Shown here in pieces: positions 6,852 to 14,585 of a stretch of 19,995 nt of DNA. The stretch is from Thermodesulfobacteriaceae bacterium (GTDB taxonomy: Bacteria > Desulfobacterota > Dissulfuribacteria > Dissulfuribacterales > UBA3076), in NCBI GenBank assembly GCA_012961845.1, contig DTYO01000058.1, positions 1 through 19,995 of the forward strand, in the 5' to 3' direction. The position numbers were made by a program, and so were the translations under genes. Position 1 is the stretch's first letter. Every line of letters begins with the position of its first letter. The notes below the pieces were generated by a model. The model was not told the origin of the DNA. It made no database searches and saw only the letters and a list, made by a program, of their open reading frames with translations.

Positions 6852-7666
6852 TACGGCCCCTCTTCGTCTGAAGTGGCCACAGGGAGCCCCCGATTCGAAG
6901 ACCTGATAAAATCCACCAGTTTTTTCACCTCCGGCACCTCTCCCAGGCGTCTCTCCACTTCTTCAACCGCATCGGCAACCACATCCTGTCCCAGGAATAT
7001 CATCTGATAGGCCTCTTTCAGAGCCGAAATGACTTCTCTTGAGAACCCGTTTCTTTTCAGACCCACCGCGTTCAAACCATAAATATTCCCTCTCTGACCC
7101 CAGTATCGTACATACGGCGGTATATCCTTGTTTACACCCGACATGCCTCCCAGGAAAGCATATTCGCCAAGACGGCAGAACTGGTGTATAGCGGACAGCC
7201 CTCCCACCACTGCATGGTCGCCTATTTCCACATGCCCTCCCATGGTCACCCCATTGGCAAGAATGACATGGTCACCCAGCCGGCAGTCGTGGGCGATATG
7301 ACAGTAAGCCATGAGCAGACACTGCCTTCCAACCCTGGTTATTCCTCCACCGCCAACAGTACCCCGGTGCAGGGTAACGAATTCTCTGATTATTGTCTGG
7401 TCCCCCACCTCAAGCCTGGTGGCCTCGCCTCCGTAACGCAGATCCTGAGGAGCCGCCCCCACCGAGGCAAACTGGGAAATTTTCACTCCCTTTCCAACTG
7501 TGGTCATGCCCTCTATAACGGCATGAGGGCCTATTTCAGTGTTAGATCCCACCACAACATCAGATTCGATGACTGCGTATGCGCCTATGGTGACACCGAC
7601 CCCGATCTCCGCATCAGGGGAAATCACTGCTGTGGGGTGAATATTCCTGTCAAGATCATCTTTCAT
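6851..7666 (-). CDS. lpxA: UDP-N-acetylglucosamine (or GlcNAc3N) acyltransferase LpxA
   Basis: LpxA carries out the first lipid A step, moving a 3-hydroxyacyl chain from ACP to the 3-position of UDP-GlcNAc. The 271-residue protein has left-handed beta-helix hexapeptide repeats (residues ~9-190), then a helical C terminus. QFASVGAAPQDLRYGGE (65-81), HRGTVGGGGIT (~100-110) and CHIAHDC (122-128) are diagnostic. His126 matches catalytic His125 of E. coli, and HQF at 161-163 matches His160. Gly174 aligns with E. coli Gly173, the hydrocarbon ruler residue, which favours a long (about C14) acyl chain. The ribosome site is poor (GGAAAA); a 55-bp gap separates it from fabZ, and it overlaps lpxI by one base. 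With a possible GnnA downstream, the acceptor could be the diamino sugar. Confidence 0.97.
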   Translation of the reverse strand: MKDDLDRNIHPTAVISPDAEIGVGVTIGAYAVIESDVVVGSNTEIGPHAVIEGMTTVGKGVKISQFASVGAAPQDLRYGGEATRLEVGDQTIIREFVTLHRGTVGGGGITRVGRQCLLMAYCHIAHDCRLGDHVILANGVTMGGHVEIGDHAVVGGLSAIHQFCRLGEYAFLGGMSGVNKDIPPYVRYWGQRGNIYGLNAVGLKRNGFSREVISALKEAYQMIFLGQDVVADAVEEVERRLGEVPEVKKLVDFIRSSNRGLPVATSDEEGP

Positions 7667-7721
7667 TCATTTTTCCAATCACAGACACTCTTGAATCTGT
7701 ATTCCGGTTAATCGCCACTGT

Positions 7722-8171
7722 TCAATTCGATACAGCGGCCAGAAGCTTGGCTTCCGCAACGAGTTCTCCTTCCACTGTAGCCCTGCCTTTCATCTTCCAC
7801 AGCAGACTCTTGCGCTTCATATGGAGTAGTTCCATTATAAGCCGGTCCCCCGGAACCACCCGTTTTCGGAACCGCACGTTGTCTATGCCTGCAAATACCA
7901 TGAGCTTGTTCTTCATCCCTTCAGGGTCTGTCAGTTTGCCAAAAATGATGCCGGTCTGGGCCATTGCCTCCAGGATCAGCACACCGGGCATTATCGGATC
8001 GCCGGGAAAATGACCCTGGAAGAACGGTTCGTTGTTAGAAACATTCTTGCATGAGATAATACTCTTCCCCCTAACCACATCAAGCACCCTGTCAACCAGC
8101 AGAAAGGGGTACCTGTGAGGCAGAAGTCTTGAAATCTCCTTGAAACCAAGCTGTTCTCTTTCAGTTTTCAT
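7722..8171 (-). CDS. fabZ: 3-hydroxyacyl-ACP dehydratase FabZ
   Basis: FabZ dehydrates (3R)-hydroxyacyl-ACP in fatty acid elongation and so competes with LpxA and LpxD for the same acyl-ACP pool, which explains its place between them. The hot-dog fold motifs are complete: ISRLLPHRYPFLLVDRV, then GHFPGDPIMPGVLILEAMAQ with catalytic His54 and Glu68 in the numbering used here. I chose the ATG at 8171 (149 residues, the usual size). It is preceded by GGGAGA at a workable distance, and the protein then starts MKTEREQLGF. In-frame ATGs at 8201 and 8195 would add residues that include the ribosome-site sequence and look non-conserved. A candidate extended -10 element lies about 45 bp upstream. Confidence 0.95.
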   Translation of the reverse strand: MKTEREQLGFKEISRLLPHRYPFLLVDRVLDVVRGKSIISCKNVSNNEPFFQGHFPGDPIMPGVLILEAMAQTGIIFGKLTDPEGMKNKLMVFAGIDNVRFRKRVVPGDRLIMELLHMKRKSLLWKMKGRATVEGELVAEAKLLAAVSN

Positions 8172-8213
8172 CGCATTTTTTCTCCCTGGACACATATGCA
8201 CAACACATCACAG

Positions 8214-8222
8214 AATATATCA
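8214..8222 (-). promoter_or_regulatory. Possible extended -10 promoter ahead of fabZ
   Basis: On the minus strand the sequence TGATATATT fits an extended -10 box (TGnTATAAT with one mismatch). It sits in the 131-bp gap between the lpxD stop and fabZ, the largest gap inside the envelope operon. It would give a leader of about 35 nt for fabZ. No good -35 box accompanies it. It may be an internal promoter for fabZ-lpxA-lpxI-oxidoreductase-lpxB. Confidence 0.3.
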
Positions 8223-8302
8223 GATCGCACATATCCAGAATAACCCAACAATTGCCCGGGTGACACCTGCAAATGCAGAACAGCGCCTGAATGCCGGGGA
8301 AC

Positions 8303-9331
8303 TCAGGATCCGTCTTCCAGCCTGCTGATCCGTTTTTTCAACTCTCTCACATCCTGAACCAACTGAGGAAGGCGTTTGAACGCCAGTATCGCCTTGAGCC
8401 ATATCCTGTGAGGAATTGCAGGTGAACCAGATACTACCTGGCTGGCCGGCACACTCTGCACCACTCCCGACTGAGCAGCCACCTGAACGCCGTCTCCCAG
8501 CTCAATATGCCCAGCAACACCCGCCTGGCCTCCGATTACCACTCCCCTGCCAAGGCGGCAGCTTCCCGCCAGCCCCACATGAGCGACCAGTATGGAATTT
8601 TCCCCTACCTGCACATTGTGGCCCACCATCACCAGGTTGTCTATCTTGGTCCCCCTGCCTATCCTGGTCTCTCCCAGGGCTCCCCTGTCTATGGTGGTGT
8701 TTGCCCCTATCTCCACGTGATCTTCAATGACCACTGTACCGGTATGGGGTATCTTGACATGGGCATTTCCATCCCAAACATATCCGAAACCATCCCCGCC
8801 TATCACAACGCCTGCATGAATGATTACATTGCTGCCGATACTGCAACCTTGGTACACGGTGACATTTGGATAAACAGTAGTCCCGTCTCCCACGGAGACA
8901 TCGTCACCAAGACATACACCGGGATGGATGGTGACATTGGGGCCAATCCTGACCCTGTCGCCAATATGCGCCCCGGGGCGGATGCTCACATCGGCATGGA
9001 TCCGGCAGTCGATTCCGATATGGGCCTCCGGACTCACCCCCCCGGCCTCGAAAGGCGTGGAAGAAAACAGCGCGGCAATATGTGCATAAGCCAGATATGG
9101 ATTTTCAACAAAGATTACAGGCCTGTCCGGATAATCCGGCCAGTCCTTTGGTAGGATCAGCGCGCCGGCACGGGTATCCCTGACTTCATCCCTGTATTTC
9201 CTGCCCACTGCGAAGCTGATCTGGTCCGGTCCGGCAGCCTCGAGTGACTGTACGCCTGTCACAAAAAACTCAGGAGGCCCCATGAGTTCCCCGTTCAGCA
9301 GCCGGCATAATTCCCCGAGATTCTTTTTCAT
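8303..9331 (-). CDS. lpxD: UDP-3-O-acylglucosamine N-acyltransferase LpxD
   Basis: LpxD adds the second hydroxyacyl chain, at the 2-amino group of UDP-3-O-acylglucosamine, in step three of lipid A synthesis. The 342-residue protein has the N-terminal uridine-binding domain (~1-98, including QISFAVGRKY), then a long run of hexapeptide repeats (~100-290) forming the left-handed beta-helix. GGDGFGYVWDG (178-188) and IGANTTIDRG (208-217) are LpxD hallmarks, and His238 in MVGHNV matches the catalytic histidine (E. coli His239). A C-terminal helix (~310-342) follows. It starts 25 bp after the bamA stop, with AGGA some way upstream of the ATG as a modest ribosome site. The usual skp/ompH gene between bamA and lpxD is absent. 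A 131-bp gap separates it from fabZ. Confidence 0.97.
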   Translation of the reverse strand: MKKNLGELCRLLNGELMGPPEFFVTGVQSLEAAGPDQISFAVGRKYRDEVRDTRAGALILPKDWPDYPDRPVIFVENPYLAYAHIAALFSSTPFEAGGVSPEAHIGIDCRIHADVSIRPGAHIGDRVRIGPNVTIHPGVCLGDDVSVGDGTTVYPNVTVYQGCSIGSNVIIHAGVVIGGDGFGYVWDGNAHVKIPHTGTVVIEDHVEIGANTTIDRGALGETRIGRGTKIDNLVMVGHNVQVGENSILVAHVGLAGSCRLGRGVVIGGQAGVAGHIELGDGVQVAAQSGVVQSVPASQVVSGSPAIPHRIWLKAILAFKRLPQLVQDVRELKKRISRLEDGS

Positions 9332-9356
9332 TCTATGTCAGTCCTGCACCGGCGAA

Positions 9357-12053
9357 TCAAAATACCCCCCCCATACGGAACTCCCAGGCACTGTTGTCCT
9401 CATCCGCCTGGGGATCAAGGTTGTAGCCCCACTCCACCCTGAGCGGCCCCATTGGTGACCGCCACCGTATGCCGAAACCTACGGTCTTCCTCAGGTCCAG
9501 GTCGATGTATTCATCCTCCAGCGCCCATGAATTACCAATGTCGAAAAACACTACTCCGTTCAGCCCCATATTCTTGATCAGCGGGAATATGGTCTCCAGC
9601 TGCATGAAGGCCATGTAATTACCACCCACGCGGTCCATGGTTTCAGGGTCTATGGGGCTCACCTTGCCGTACTTGAAACCCCTTATGGTATCCAGCCCGC
9701 CTATGAAAAAACGTTCATAAACCGGGAGAAGCCCGCTTCCCACCTGATCTACATACCCAGCTCCCACATGAATGTGCCCCACGAACTCCCGCCACAAGAG
9801 GTGGTAATAGCCTGCATTTCCCTCTACCTTGGCAAAGGTGGCATCGCCGCCGAATCCTGCATACTCTACTGCCAGGAGGCAGTCCCAGCCGCTGGTGGGA
9901 TTGAAGAAATCGTTCTTGCTGTTATACATCAGACCTGCGTCGATGGAATGGGTGGATTTGATTTTCATCGATTCCCGGATGATGTCAGAGGCAAATGGAG
10001 AGACATCGAAGATATCGGTACGATCGAGCCTAGCGCCGGCAAAGAACCTGAGGTTGTCACTGAGCGGATAGGCCGTTCTGAGAACAAATCCGCGGCTGCC
10101 CTTTGTATAATCGTCGTATTCCTGTTCCCAGTTGTAGGCGTCGACACCCAGGGAAAAACGGGTATCCAGGAAGTAGGGCTCTGTAAAGCTCAATCTGAAC
10201 CTGGTCGTCTTGCCCCCCAGTATTCCCTTAAAGCTCAGGACCTGTCCTTTTCCCAGGAAATTTCTCTGGTTGATCTCTCCCATCACCATGAACTTGTCAA
10301 CTGAGCTGTATCCGGCGCCTACACTGAAAGTCCCCGTCGGCTGTTCCTTGATCTCCACCTTGAGATTCATCAGGTCCTCAGAACTCCCCTTGGAAGGCGT
10401 AAGACTCACATCTTCGAAATACCCCAGCCTGTTCAGTCTGTTCCTGCTCCTTCTCATGCCTGACACGCTGAAGGGCTCAAGTTCCTTGACCCTGAGCTCT
10501 CGCCGGATGACCTTGTCCCTTGTCCGGGTATTGCCTACTATTTCAATCCGTTCAAATTTCACCAGGGGGCCGGTATCAACCACCAGCTGAATATCGACCT
10601 TCCTGTTCTCAGTATCCCTAGAGATTCTGGGCACCAGATCGGCATAGGCATAACCCTCGTCAGCATACATGTCCTTCAGGGCCATCACGTCCTGCCGGAG
10701 CACCTGCTGATTGAATGTGGGCTCCTTCACGATTTTCATCTGCCTGATCAGCCTGTCCTGATCCTGAAAATGATCCTCTATTATCTCTATCTTCCCCACT
10801 CCGTAAGGTTCGCCTTCCTCAACAGGTATGGTCACATACAGCCACGCTCCTTCTCTCTGGACCTCTGGTTCCCCCACCTTGGCATCCACGTACCCCCTGT
10901 TGTGGTAAAATGCAGCAATGCGCGCCTGATCTCTCTCCAGGGCGTCCCATTTGAGAACAGCAGAATCACCCTTGAACAGGGAAATGATATTCCTCAGGGA
11001 AGGGGTCCAGAAGGGCTTCTTTTCCACTGTTTCCAAAAGACCTTCCAGCTCGTCATCGGAAAAAGCCTTGTTCCCGGCGATTTCAATGGACTTGATCCTC
11101 ACCTTCTCGCCTTCGGTTATTTCAAAAGTTGTATCAGCCGCCTTTTCTGACTGCTTCTTTACAGAAGCGGTAACGATGGTGTCCGCAAACCCCTTATCTA
11201 CATATAGTGCTTTGATTTTCTCTGCGTTTTCCTGCAGGCTCTTTTCCTGGATGACACTGAAGGGTTTGAGGTCTATTACCTCTCTGATCTTGTCTTCCTT
11301 GATCTCCTTGTTACCGGCAATATTTATCTTCCTTATGGCAGGCTTCTCCCGAACCAGGTACGTGATTCTCTTTCCGTCGGGCTTTTCCACCACGTCTATC
11401 CGGACGTCCTCAAAGAAACCCATTCCGTAGATGGCCTTGATATCTTCCGACAGGACCACGGGATCGTACTGCTCTCCCTTCCTGGTATTGATGGTCTGGA
11501 GTATGGCATCCGAGTCGATCCGCCGGTTGCCCTTTATCCTGATGACTGCCACCGTGTCTGCAGACGCCAGGGTTCTGGCGATCTCCGCCTCTATCCGGTC
11601 CATCAGCAGCCCTATTTCGCTGCGATCTGCCTGGGCAAAAAACAGTTCGGGTCCCTTGTCTTCCTGCTCCAGATTCATCAGTCTCAGGTCAAGGCTCAGC
11701 CATCGGCCCAAAAGGTTCACACTGCCGAACAGGACCAGCGGCACCCCTGCCGTCTTGCCTGCCTCCTTTACATCACGAAGGCCGGCCGGCGGCTCATGGT
11801 CTTCTGGCGGGACTATCGAGTATCCCCTGGCTTCGAGCCGCCTGTTTATTCCATCCCTGACTTCATTGACAATATATGAAAACTCGGCTGGTCCGTGGTA
11901 GGCCAGCGATGTCTGCAGTATGGTTACAGACCTAGAACCTGCCTCTGCCGGACAGGCACAGACCATGAACAGGCATACATGTATCAATGCCATCAAAAAT
12001 GTCATGAATCTTTTCATGCCTGACCTGGATTTAAACAACAACCGACTTCCCAT
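9357..12053 (-). CDS. bamA: Outer membrane protein assembly factor BamA with extra N-terminal domain
   Basis: BamA is the Omp85 core of the machine that folds beta-barrels into the outer membrane. The longest frame gives 898 residues; a start at Met13 (12017) gives a cleaner Sec signal peptide (MKRFMTFLMAL..., cut after AEA near residue 38), and neither start has a strong ribosome site. Five POTRA domains follow at about 167-235, 239-315, 318-412, 418-495 and 498-570, then the 16-strand barrel (~573-898). The barrel carries the conserved IRGF of loop 6 (in GLDTIRGFKYG) and a C-terminal aromatic residue (GGVF). Unusually, residues ~43-162 form an additional domain before POTRA1. It has a TolB-N/CsgG-like pattern (SVTILQTSL, RRLEARGYSIV, VPLVLFGSVNLLGRWLSLDLRL). 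This explains the length over the ~800-residue norm. Confidence 0.95.
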   Translation of the reverse strand: MGSRLLFKSRSGMKRFMTFLMALIHVCLFMVCACPAEAGSRSVTILQTSLAYHGPAEFSYIVNEVRDGINRRLEARGYSIVPPEDHEPPAGLRDVKEAGKTAGVPLVLFGSVNLLGRWLSLDLRLMNLEQEDKGPELFFAQADRSEIGLLMDRIEAEIARTLASADTVAVIRIKGNRRIDSDAILQTINTRKGEQYDPVVLSEDIKAIYGMGFFEDVRIDVVEKPDGKRITYLVREKPAIRKINIAGNKEIKEDKIREVIDLKPFSVIQEKSLQENAEKIKALYVDKGFADTIVTASVKKQSEKAADTTFEITEGEKVRIKSIEIAGNKAFSDDELEGLLETVEKKPFWTPSLRNIISLFKGDSAVLKWDALERDQARIAAFYHNRGYVDAKVGEPEVQREGAWLYVTIPVEEGEPYGVGKIEIIEDHFQDQDRLIRQMKIVKEPTFNQQVLRQDVMALKDMYADEGYAYADLVPRISRDTENRKVDIQLVVDTGPLVKFERIEIVGNTRTRDKVIRRELRVKELEPFSVSGMRRSRNRLNRLGYFEDVSLTPSKGSSEDLMNLKVEIKEQPTGTFSVGAGYSSVDKFMVMGEINQRNFLGKGQVLSFKGILGGKTTRFRLSFTEPYFLDTRFSLGVDAYNWEQEYDDYTKGSRGFVLRTAYPLSDNLRFFAGARLDRTDIFDVSPFASDIIRESMKIKSTHSIDAGLMYNSKNDFFNPTSGWDCLLAVEYAGFGGDATFAKVEGNAGYYHLLWREFVGHIHVGAGYVDQVGSGLLPVYERFFIGGLDTIRGFKYGKVSPIDPETMDRVGGNYMAFMQLETIFPLIKNMGLNGVVFFDIGNSWALEDEYIDLDLRKTVGFGIRWRSPMGPLRVEWGYNLDPQADEDNSAWEFRMGGVF

Positions 12054-12112
12054 GTCTCAAACAGCTCGGATTCCATTCCGATAGCGGAAACTCCTGTTGA
12101 CACACCCTGCAC

Positions 12113-12823
12113 TCATCCGTCCTGTCCTACGCCAAAACCCTTCAACTGGGACGGTTCGAGGTCGAAGGTTCTTCCGTCTTTCAGACCTATGCTGCGGCCC
12201 ATTCTGCCTGCTAGATCCAGGTTATGGGTCACAATGATAACAGTTGTACCATACCGCCGGTTCAGCTCAAAAATCAGATCGGCCACCCTGTTGCCGGTCC
12301 GTTCATCCAGATTTCCCGTCGGTTCATCGGCCAGCAGGAGACGCGGTTTTCTCACCATTGCCCTGGCCAGAGCGACCCGCTGCTGCTCTCCTCCGGACAA
12401 CCGGCCTATCCTGTGCATGAACCTCTCCTGAAGCCCCAGATCCACCAGGATTTCCTCTGCCATTTCCGACGACCTGGCCCAGGACTCTCCTGCCATAAGA
12501 CATGGCATCATAACATTTTCCAGAGCTGTAAATTCGGAAAGAAGATAGTGAAACTGGAAGACAAATCCCAGTTCATCGTTGCGAAACCTGGAAATCCCTG
12601 CATCGCTCCATGAAAAAACATTTTCACCGAAATGCATCACCGATCCGGCAGTAGGCCGGTCCAGCGTGCCAAGTATGTGAAGAAAAGTGGTTTTTCCTAC
12701 CCCTGAAGCCCCCACCACTCCTATTATTTCGCCAGGATAAACCTTGCAATTCAGATCCTTGAGCACCTCCACGGCCAGGCCGTTGTTGGAATATGTCTTT
12801 CTCAGGCCTTTTACCGCGATCAC
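12113..12823 (-). CDS. lolD: Lipoprotein-releasing ABC transporter ATP-binding protein LolD
   Basis: LolD is the ATPase that, with the LolC/E (or LolF) permease, extracts lipoproteins from the inner membrane. The 236-residue protein has Walker A GASGVGKT (38-45), Q-loop Gln90, signature LSGGEQ (142-147), Walker B LLLADE (162-167) and switch His200. The stretch FVFQFHYLLSEFTALENVMMP is very close to the LolD-specific signature, separating it from FtsE and MacB. The start is a GTG overlapping the stop of a tiny upstream frame (ATG-ATG-TTC-CGG-TGA). That frame has the only good ribosome site (GGAG, 6 nt away), so lolD may be read by re-initiation, or one base may be missing here. It is the first gene of the envelope operon; no permease gene is in the window. 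Confidence 0.92.
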   Translation of the reverse strand: MIAVKGLRKTYSNNGLAVEVLKDLNCKVYPGEIIGVVGASGVGKTTFLHILGTLDRPTAGSVMHFGENVFSWSDAGISRFRNDELGFVFQFHYLLSEFTALENVMMPCLMAGESWARSSEMAEEILVDLGLQERFMHRIGRLSGGEQQRVALARAMVRKPRLLLADEPTGNLDERTGNRVADLIFELNRRYGTTVIIVTHNLDLAGRMGRSIGLKDGRTFDLEPSQLKGFGVGQDG

Positions 12824-12834
12824 CGGAACATCAT
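12820..12834 (-). promoter_or_regulatory. Mini-ORF overlapping the lolD GTG start
   Basis: On the minus strand GGAG (12841-12844) is spaced 6 nt from two ATG codons, giving the peptide MMFR. Its TGA stop overlaps the lolD start as GTGA. The lolD GTG itself has no ribosome site at a normal distance. This fits termination-reinitiation at lolD. The alternative is a single-base sequence error that hides the true ATG of lolD. Confidence 0.35.
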
Positions 12835-13102
12835 GATATTCTCCATCCGGTCTGTCTTGACAGGGTGATTGTAAAATAACCGTATCCTCTTTTTTCAGAC
12901 TATCACAAAGGCATCTCTAAAAATTGCTGCTGGATTCGATAGCTGTGTTGCGCTCAAAAAAATTCTTGAAACATAACTACGATATCGGAGGTCAATTTCC
13001 TCGCGCGCCCTACCATCAAACAAAATTCCTGATTGCTGGAGATGCCGGCCGGTCAGTTCCTGTTGAACACAGATCGACTTCCAAGAAATTAATCGGGAAC
13101 AA

Positions 13103-13131
13103 GTGATAACAAATTAAAACGGTAACATCAA
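13103..13131 (-). promoter_or_regulatory. Candidate sigma-70 promoter for the lolD-bamA-lpx operon
   Basis: On the minus strand TTGATG (13126-13131) and TATCAC (13103-13108) are separated by exactly 17 bp, each matching four of six consensus bases, in an AT-rich stretch of the tolC-lolD gap. It would produce a leader of roughly 270 nt before lolD. Confidence 0.4.
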
Positions 13132-13159
13132 GTGTTAACAGGCAAAGCCGTCCACAACC

Positions 13160-13179
13160 GCTCCGGGCCTCAGCGGAGC
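13160..13179 (-). terminator. GC-rich hairpin after tolC, no T-run
   Basis: GCTCCG (13160-13165) and CGGAGC (13174-13179) form a 6-bp stem with an 8-nt loop, 45-64 bp past the tolC stop. No T-tract follows on the minus strand, so it is at best a pause or 3'-end-protecting structure. Confidence 0.25.
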
Positions 13180-13223
13180 CGTCAGGGCGGGCTATCCCTT
13201 GATCGGTTACTGCAGGGAATCCA

Positions 13224-14585
13224 TCACGGATCTGACGCTGAAACTCCCCGTCCCACTGCATAGTCTAGTCTGGCCTTTGCCGTCATATGGCCTGAAATTG
13301 CATTGAAATATCTGGTCCGGGCCTTGGTAAGAAGTGCCTGGGCATCCGTGACGTCGGTTGTAGTGGCCACCTGCTGCCTATACCGTTCAGTGTTCAGCCG
13401 GTAGTTTTCCCTGGCATGGGCGAGTGACAGTTCGGCGACCTCCACGTAGGCCTCCGCATCTCTCAGTCTCAGCCAGGCCTCCTTTACTTCGAACGCAACC
13501 TGATCCATGATCTCCTGGAGGGCCGTTTCAGCGTCTGAAAGCCTGTACGAAGCCGCTGCAACCCGGTCCTTTGTCTGGCCCCACGCCCAGAATTCCCAGT
13601 ACGCGCTGAGCATAACCTGCGCATTTTCCAGGTCTCCGTAAGGGTTTTCCGTAAGGCCGAAGTCCGTACCGTTCTTCATGTAGGATGCAGTGAGATCAAA
13701 CCTGGGCCAGTAGGCGGCTTTTGCCGCCCGGACTTCCCGTCTTGCCTTTTCGATGTGGAGCCTGGCTGCTTGTATCTCTGGCCTGTGCTCAATGGCTGTC
13801 TCCTGGAGTTCCTTAAGATCGGGATGGTACGGGACAAAATCCATGCGCGTCTCCAGTATGAGCGGCGCACCAAGGTCCTGGCGCAGCAGCAGATTGAGAC
13901 GTGACCTGGCAAGTTTGGCCTCATGATCCGCATAGATCCTGTCCTGTTTTGCCTGTGCAAGCTCCACCTTGCTCTGGAGCAGGCCGTGTCTGGGAATCAG
14001 ACCGACGTCGTAAAACCCCTGGGCATCCCTAAGATGCGCATCAAGCCGATCCACCGCAGCAGCAGCCTCTCTTTTTATCTCGTCTTTTTCAAGGACCCGG
14101 AAGTATGCTGTCTTGACGTTTCTCACCAGCTCATTGACCACCTGACGGACCCGTTTTTCCGCAAGGTCCGTGTCCAGTTCCGCCGCCCTGAATCTGTTCC
14201 ACAGATAACCCCCTTGGAACACAGGCTGGGTGAGCGTGACATCCCATGCGAAGTTGTCCCGTGAGGTGACTGGAAAGGTCCTGCCGCCCAGTGTGACGGT
14301 CTCCTGATCCCTCAACCCCCTGTACGAATATCTGGTGGAGAGTTTCGGGAACATGTCCTTCCGAGCTGCACTTGCCATGGATGCAGCGGTTTTCTTCTGA
14401 AGGCCTGCCTTGATGAGTGAGAGATTGCGGTCTCTGGCCAGCTCGATGCATTGTTCCAGAGTCAGCGATTCCTGTTCGCCGGCCGGCGCGGCAGCCAGCC
14501 AGCCTGGAGTCAAAAGAAAAGCAGACAGGGCAAGGACCGAAAAAAAACAGACAAAAACCACCGACCTGTTTCCCATTTCTACCAT
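13224..14585 (-). CDS. TolC-family outer membrane efflux protein
   Basis: This protein of about 453 residues is a TolC/OEP-type channel with two repeated helical-hairpin halves. A Sec signal peptide opens it (MGNRSVVFVCFFSVLALSAF, with a likely cut near LAAAPA-GEQ). LTLEQCIELARDRNLSL begins the first repeat, and the helices and strands typical of the family follow (VFQGGYLWNRFRAAELD; YEWAV-like second-half elements such as YWEFWAWGQTKDRVAAA). The end, LLTKARTRYFNAISGHMTAKARLDYAVG, is the usual OEP C-terminal helix. The start lies in GTG-ATG: the ATG at 14585 forms TGATG with the upstream DUF4911-like gene, and the GTG at 14588 forms GTGA. Either way translation is coupled, helped by AAAAGGTG upstream. 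No membrane-fusion or RND/ABC pump gene is adjacent, so the exported substrate is unknown. The subgroup (TolC itself or a dedicated exporter) is undecided. Confidence 0.9.
   Translation of the reverse strand: MVEMGNRSVVFVCFFSVLALSAFLLTPGWLAAAPAGEQESLTLEQCIELARDRNLSLIKAGLQKKTAASMASAARKDMFPKLSTRYSYRGLRDQETVTLGGRTFPVTSRDNFAWDVTLTQPVFQGGYLWNRFRAAELDTDLAEKRVRQVVNELVRNVKTAYFRVLEKDEIKREAAAAVDRLDAHLRDAQGFYDVGLIPRHGLLQSKVELAQAKQDRIYADHEAKLARSRLNLLLRQDLGAPLILETRMDFVPYHPDLKELQETAIEHRPEIQAARLHIEKARREVRAAKAAYWPRFDLTASYMKNGTDFGLTENPYGDLENAQVMLSAYWEFWAWGQTKDRVAAASYRLSDAETALQEIMDQVAFEVKEAWLRLRDAEAYVEVAELSLAHARENYRLNTERYRQQVATTTDVTDAQALLTKARTRYFNAISGHMTAKARLDYAVGRGVSASDP

Larger units (their letters stand above)
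12824..13223. other. Intergenic region between tolC and lolD
   Basis: Both flanking genes are on the minus strand. The 400 bp holds a hairpin after the tolC stop (13160-13179), a candidate promoter (13103-13131) and then about 270 bp of apparent leader up to lolD. Short frames on both strands here have no recognisable protein character. I find no riboswitch or attenuator fold that I could defend. Confidence 0.5.

Noticed and set aside
8507..9154. 215-codon plus-strand frame with periodic His/Gly/Asp pattern.
   Set aside because: The periodicity is the antisense image of the LpxD hexapeptide repeats.
12924..13106. Short plus-strand frame in the tolC-lolD gap, considered as a small gene.
   Set aside because: No ribosome site, no family resemblance, and opposite to the direction of both flanking units.
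13016..13261. 81-codon minus-strand frame across the tolC end and the gap.
   Set aside because: Overlaps the tolC C terminus in another frame and has no recognisable protein pattern.
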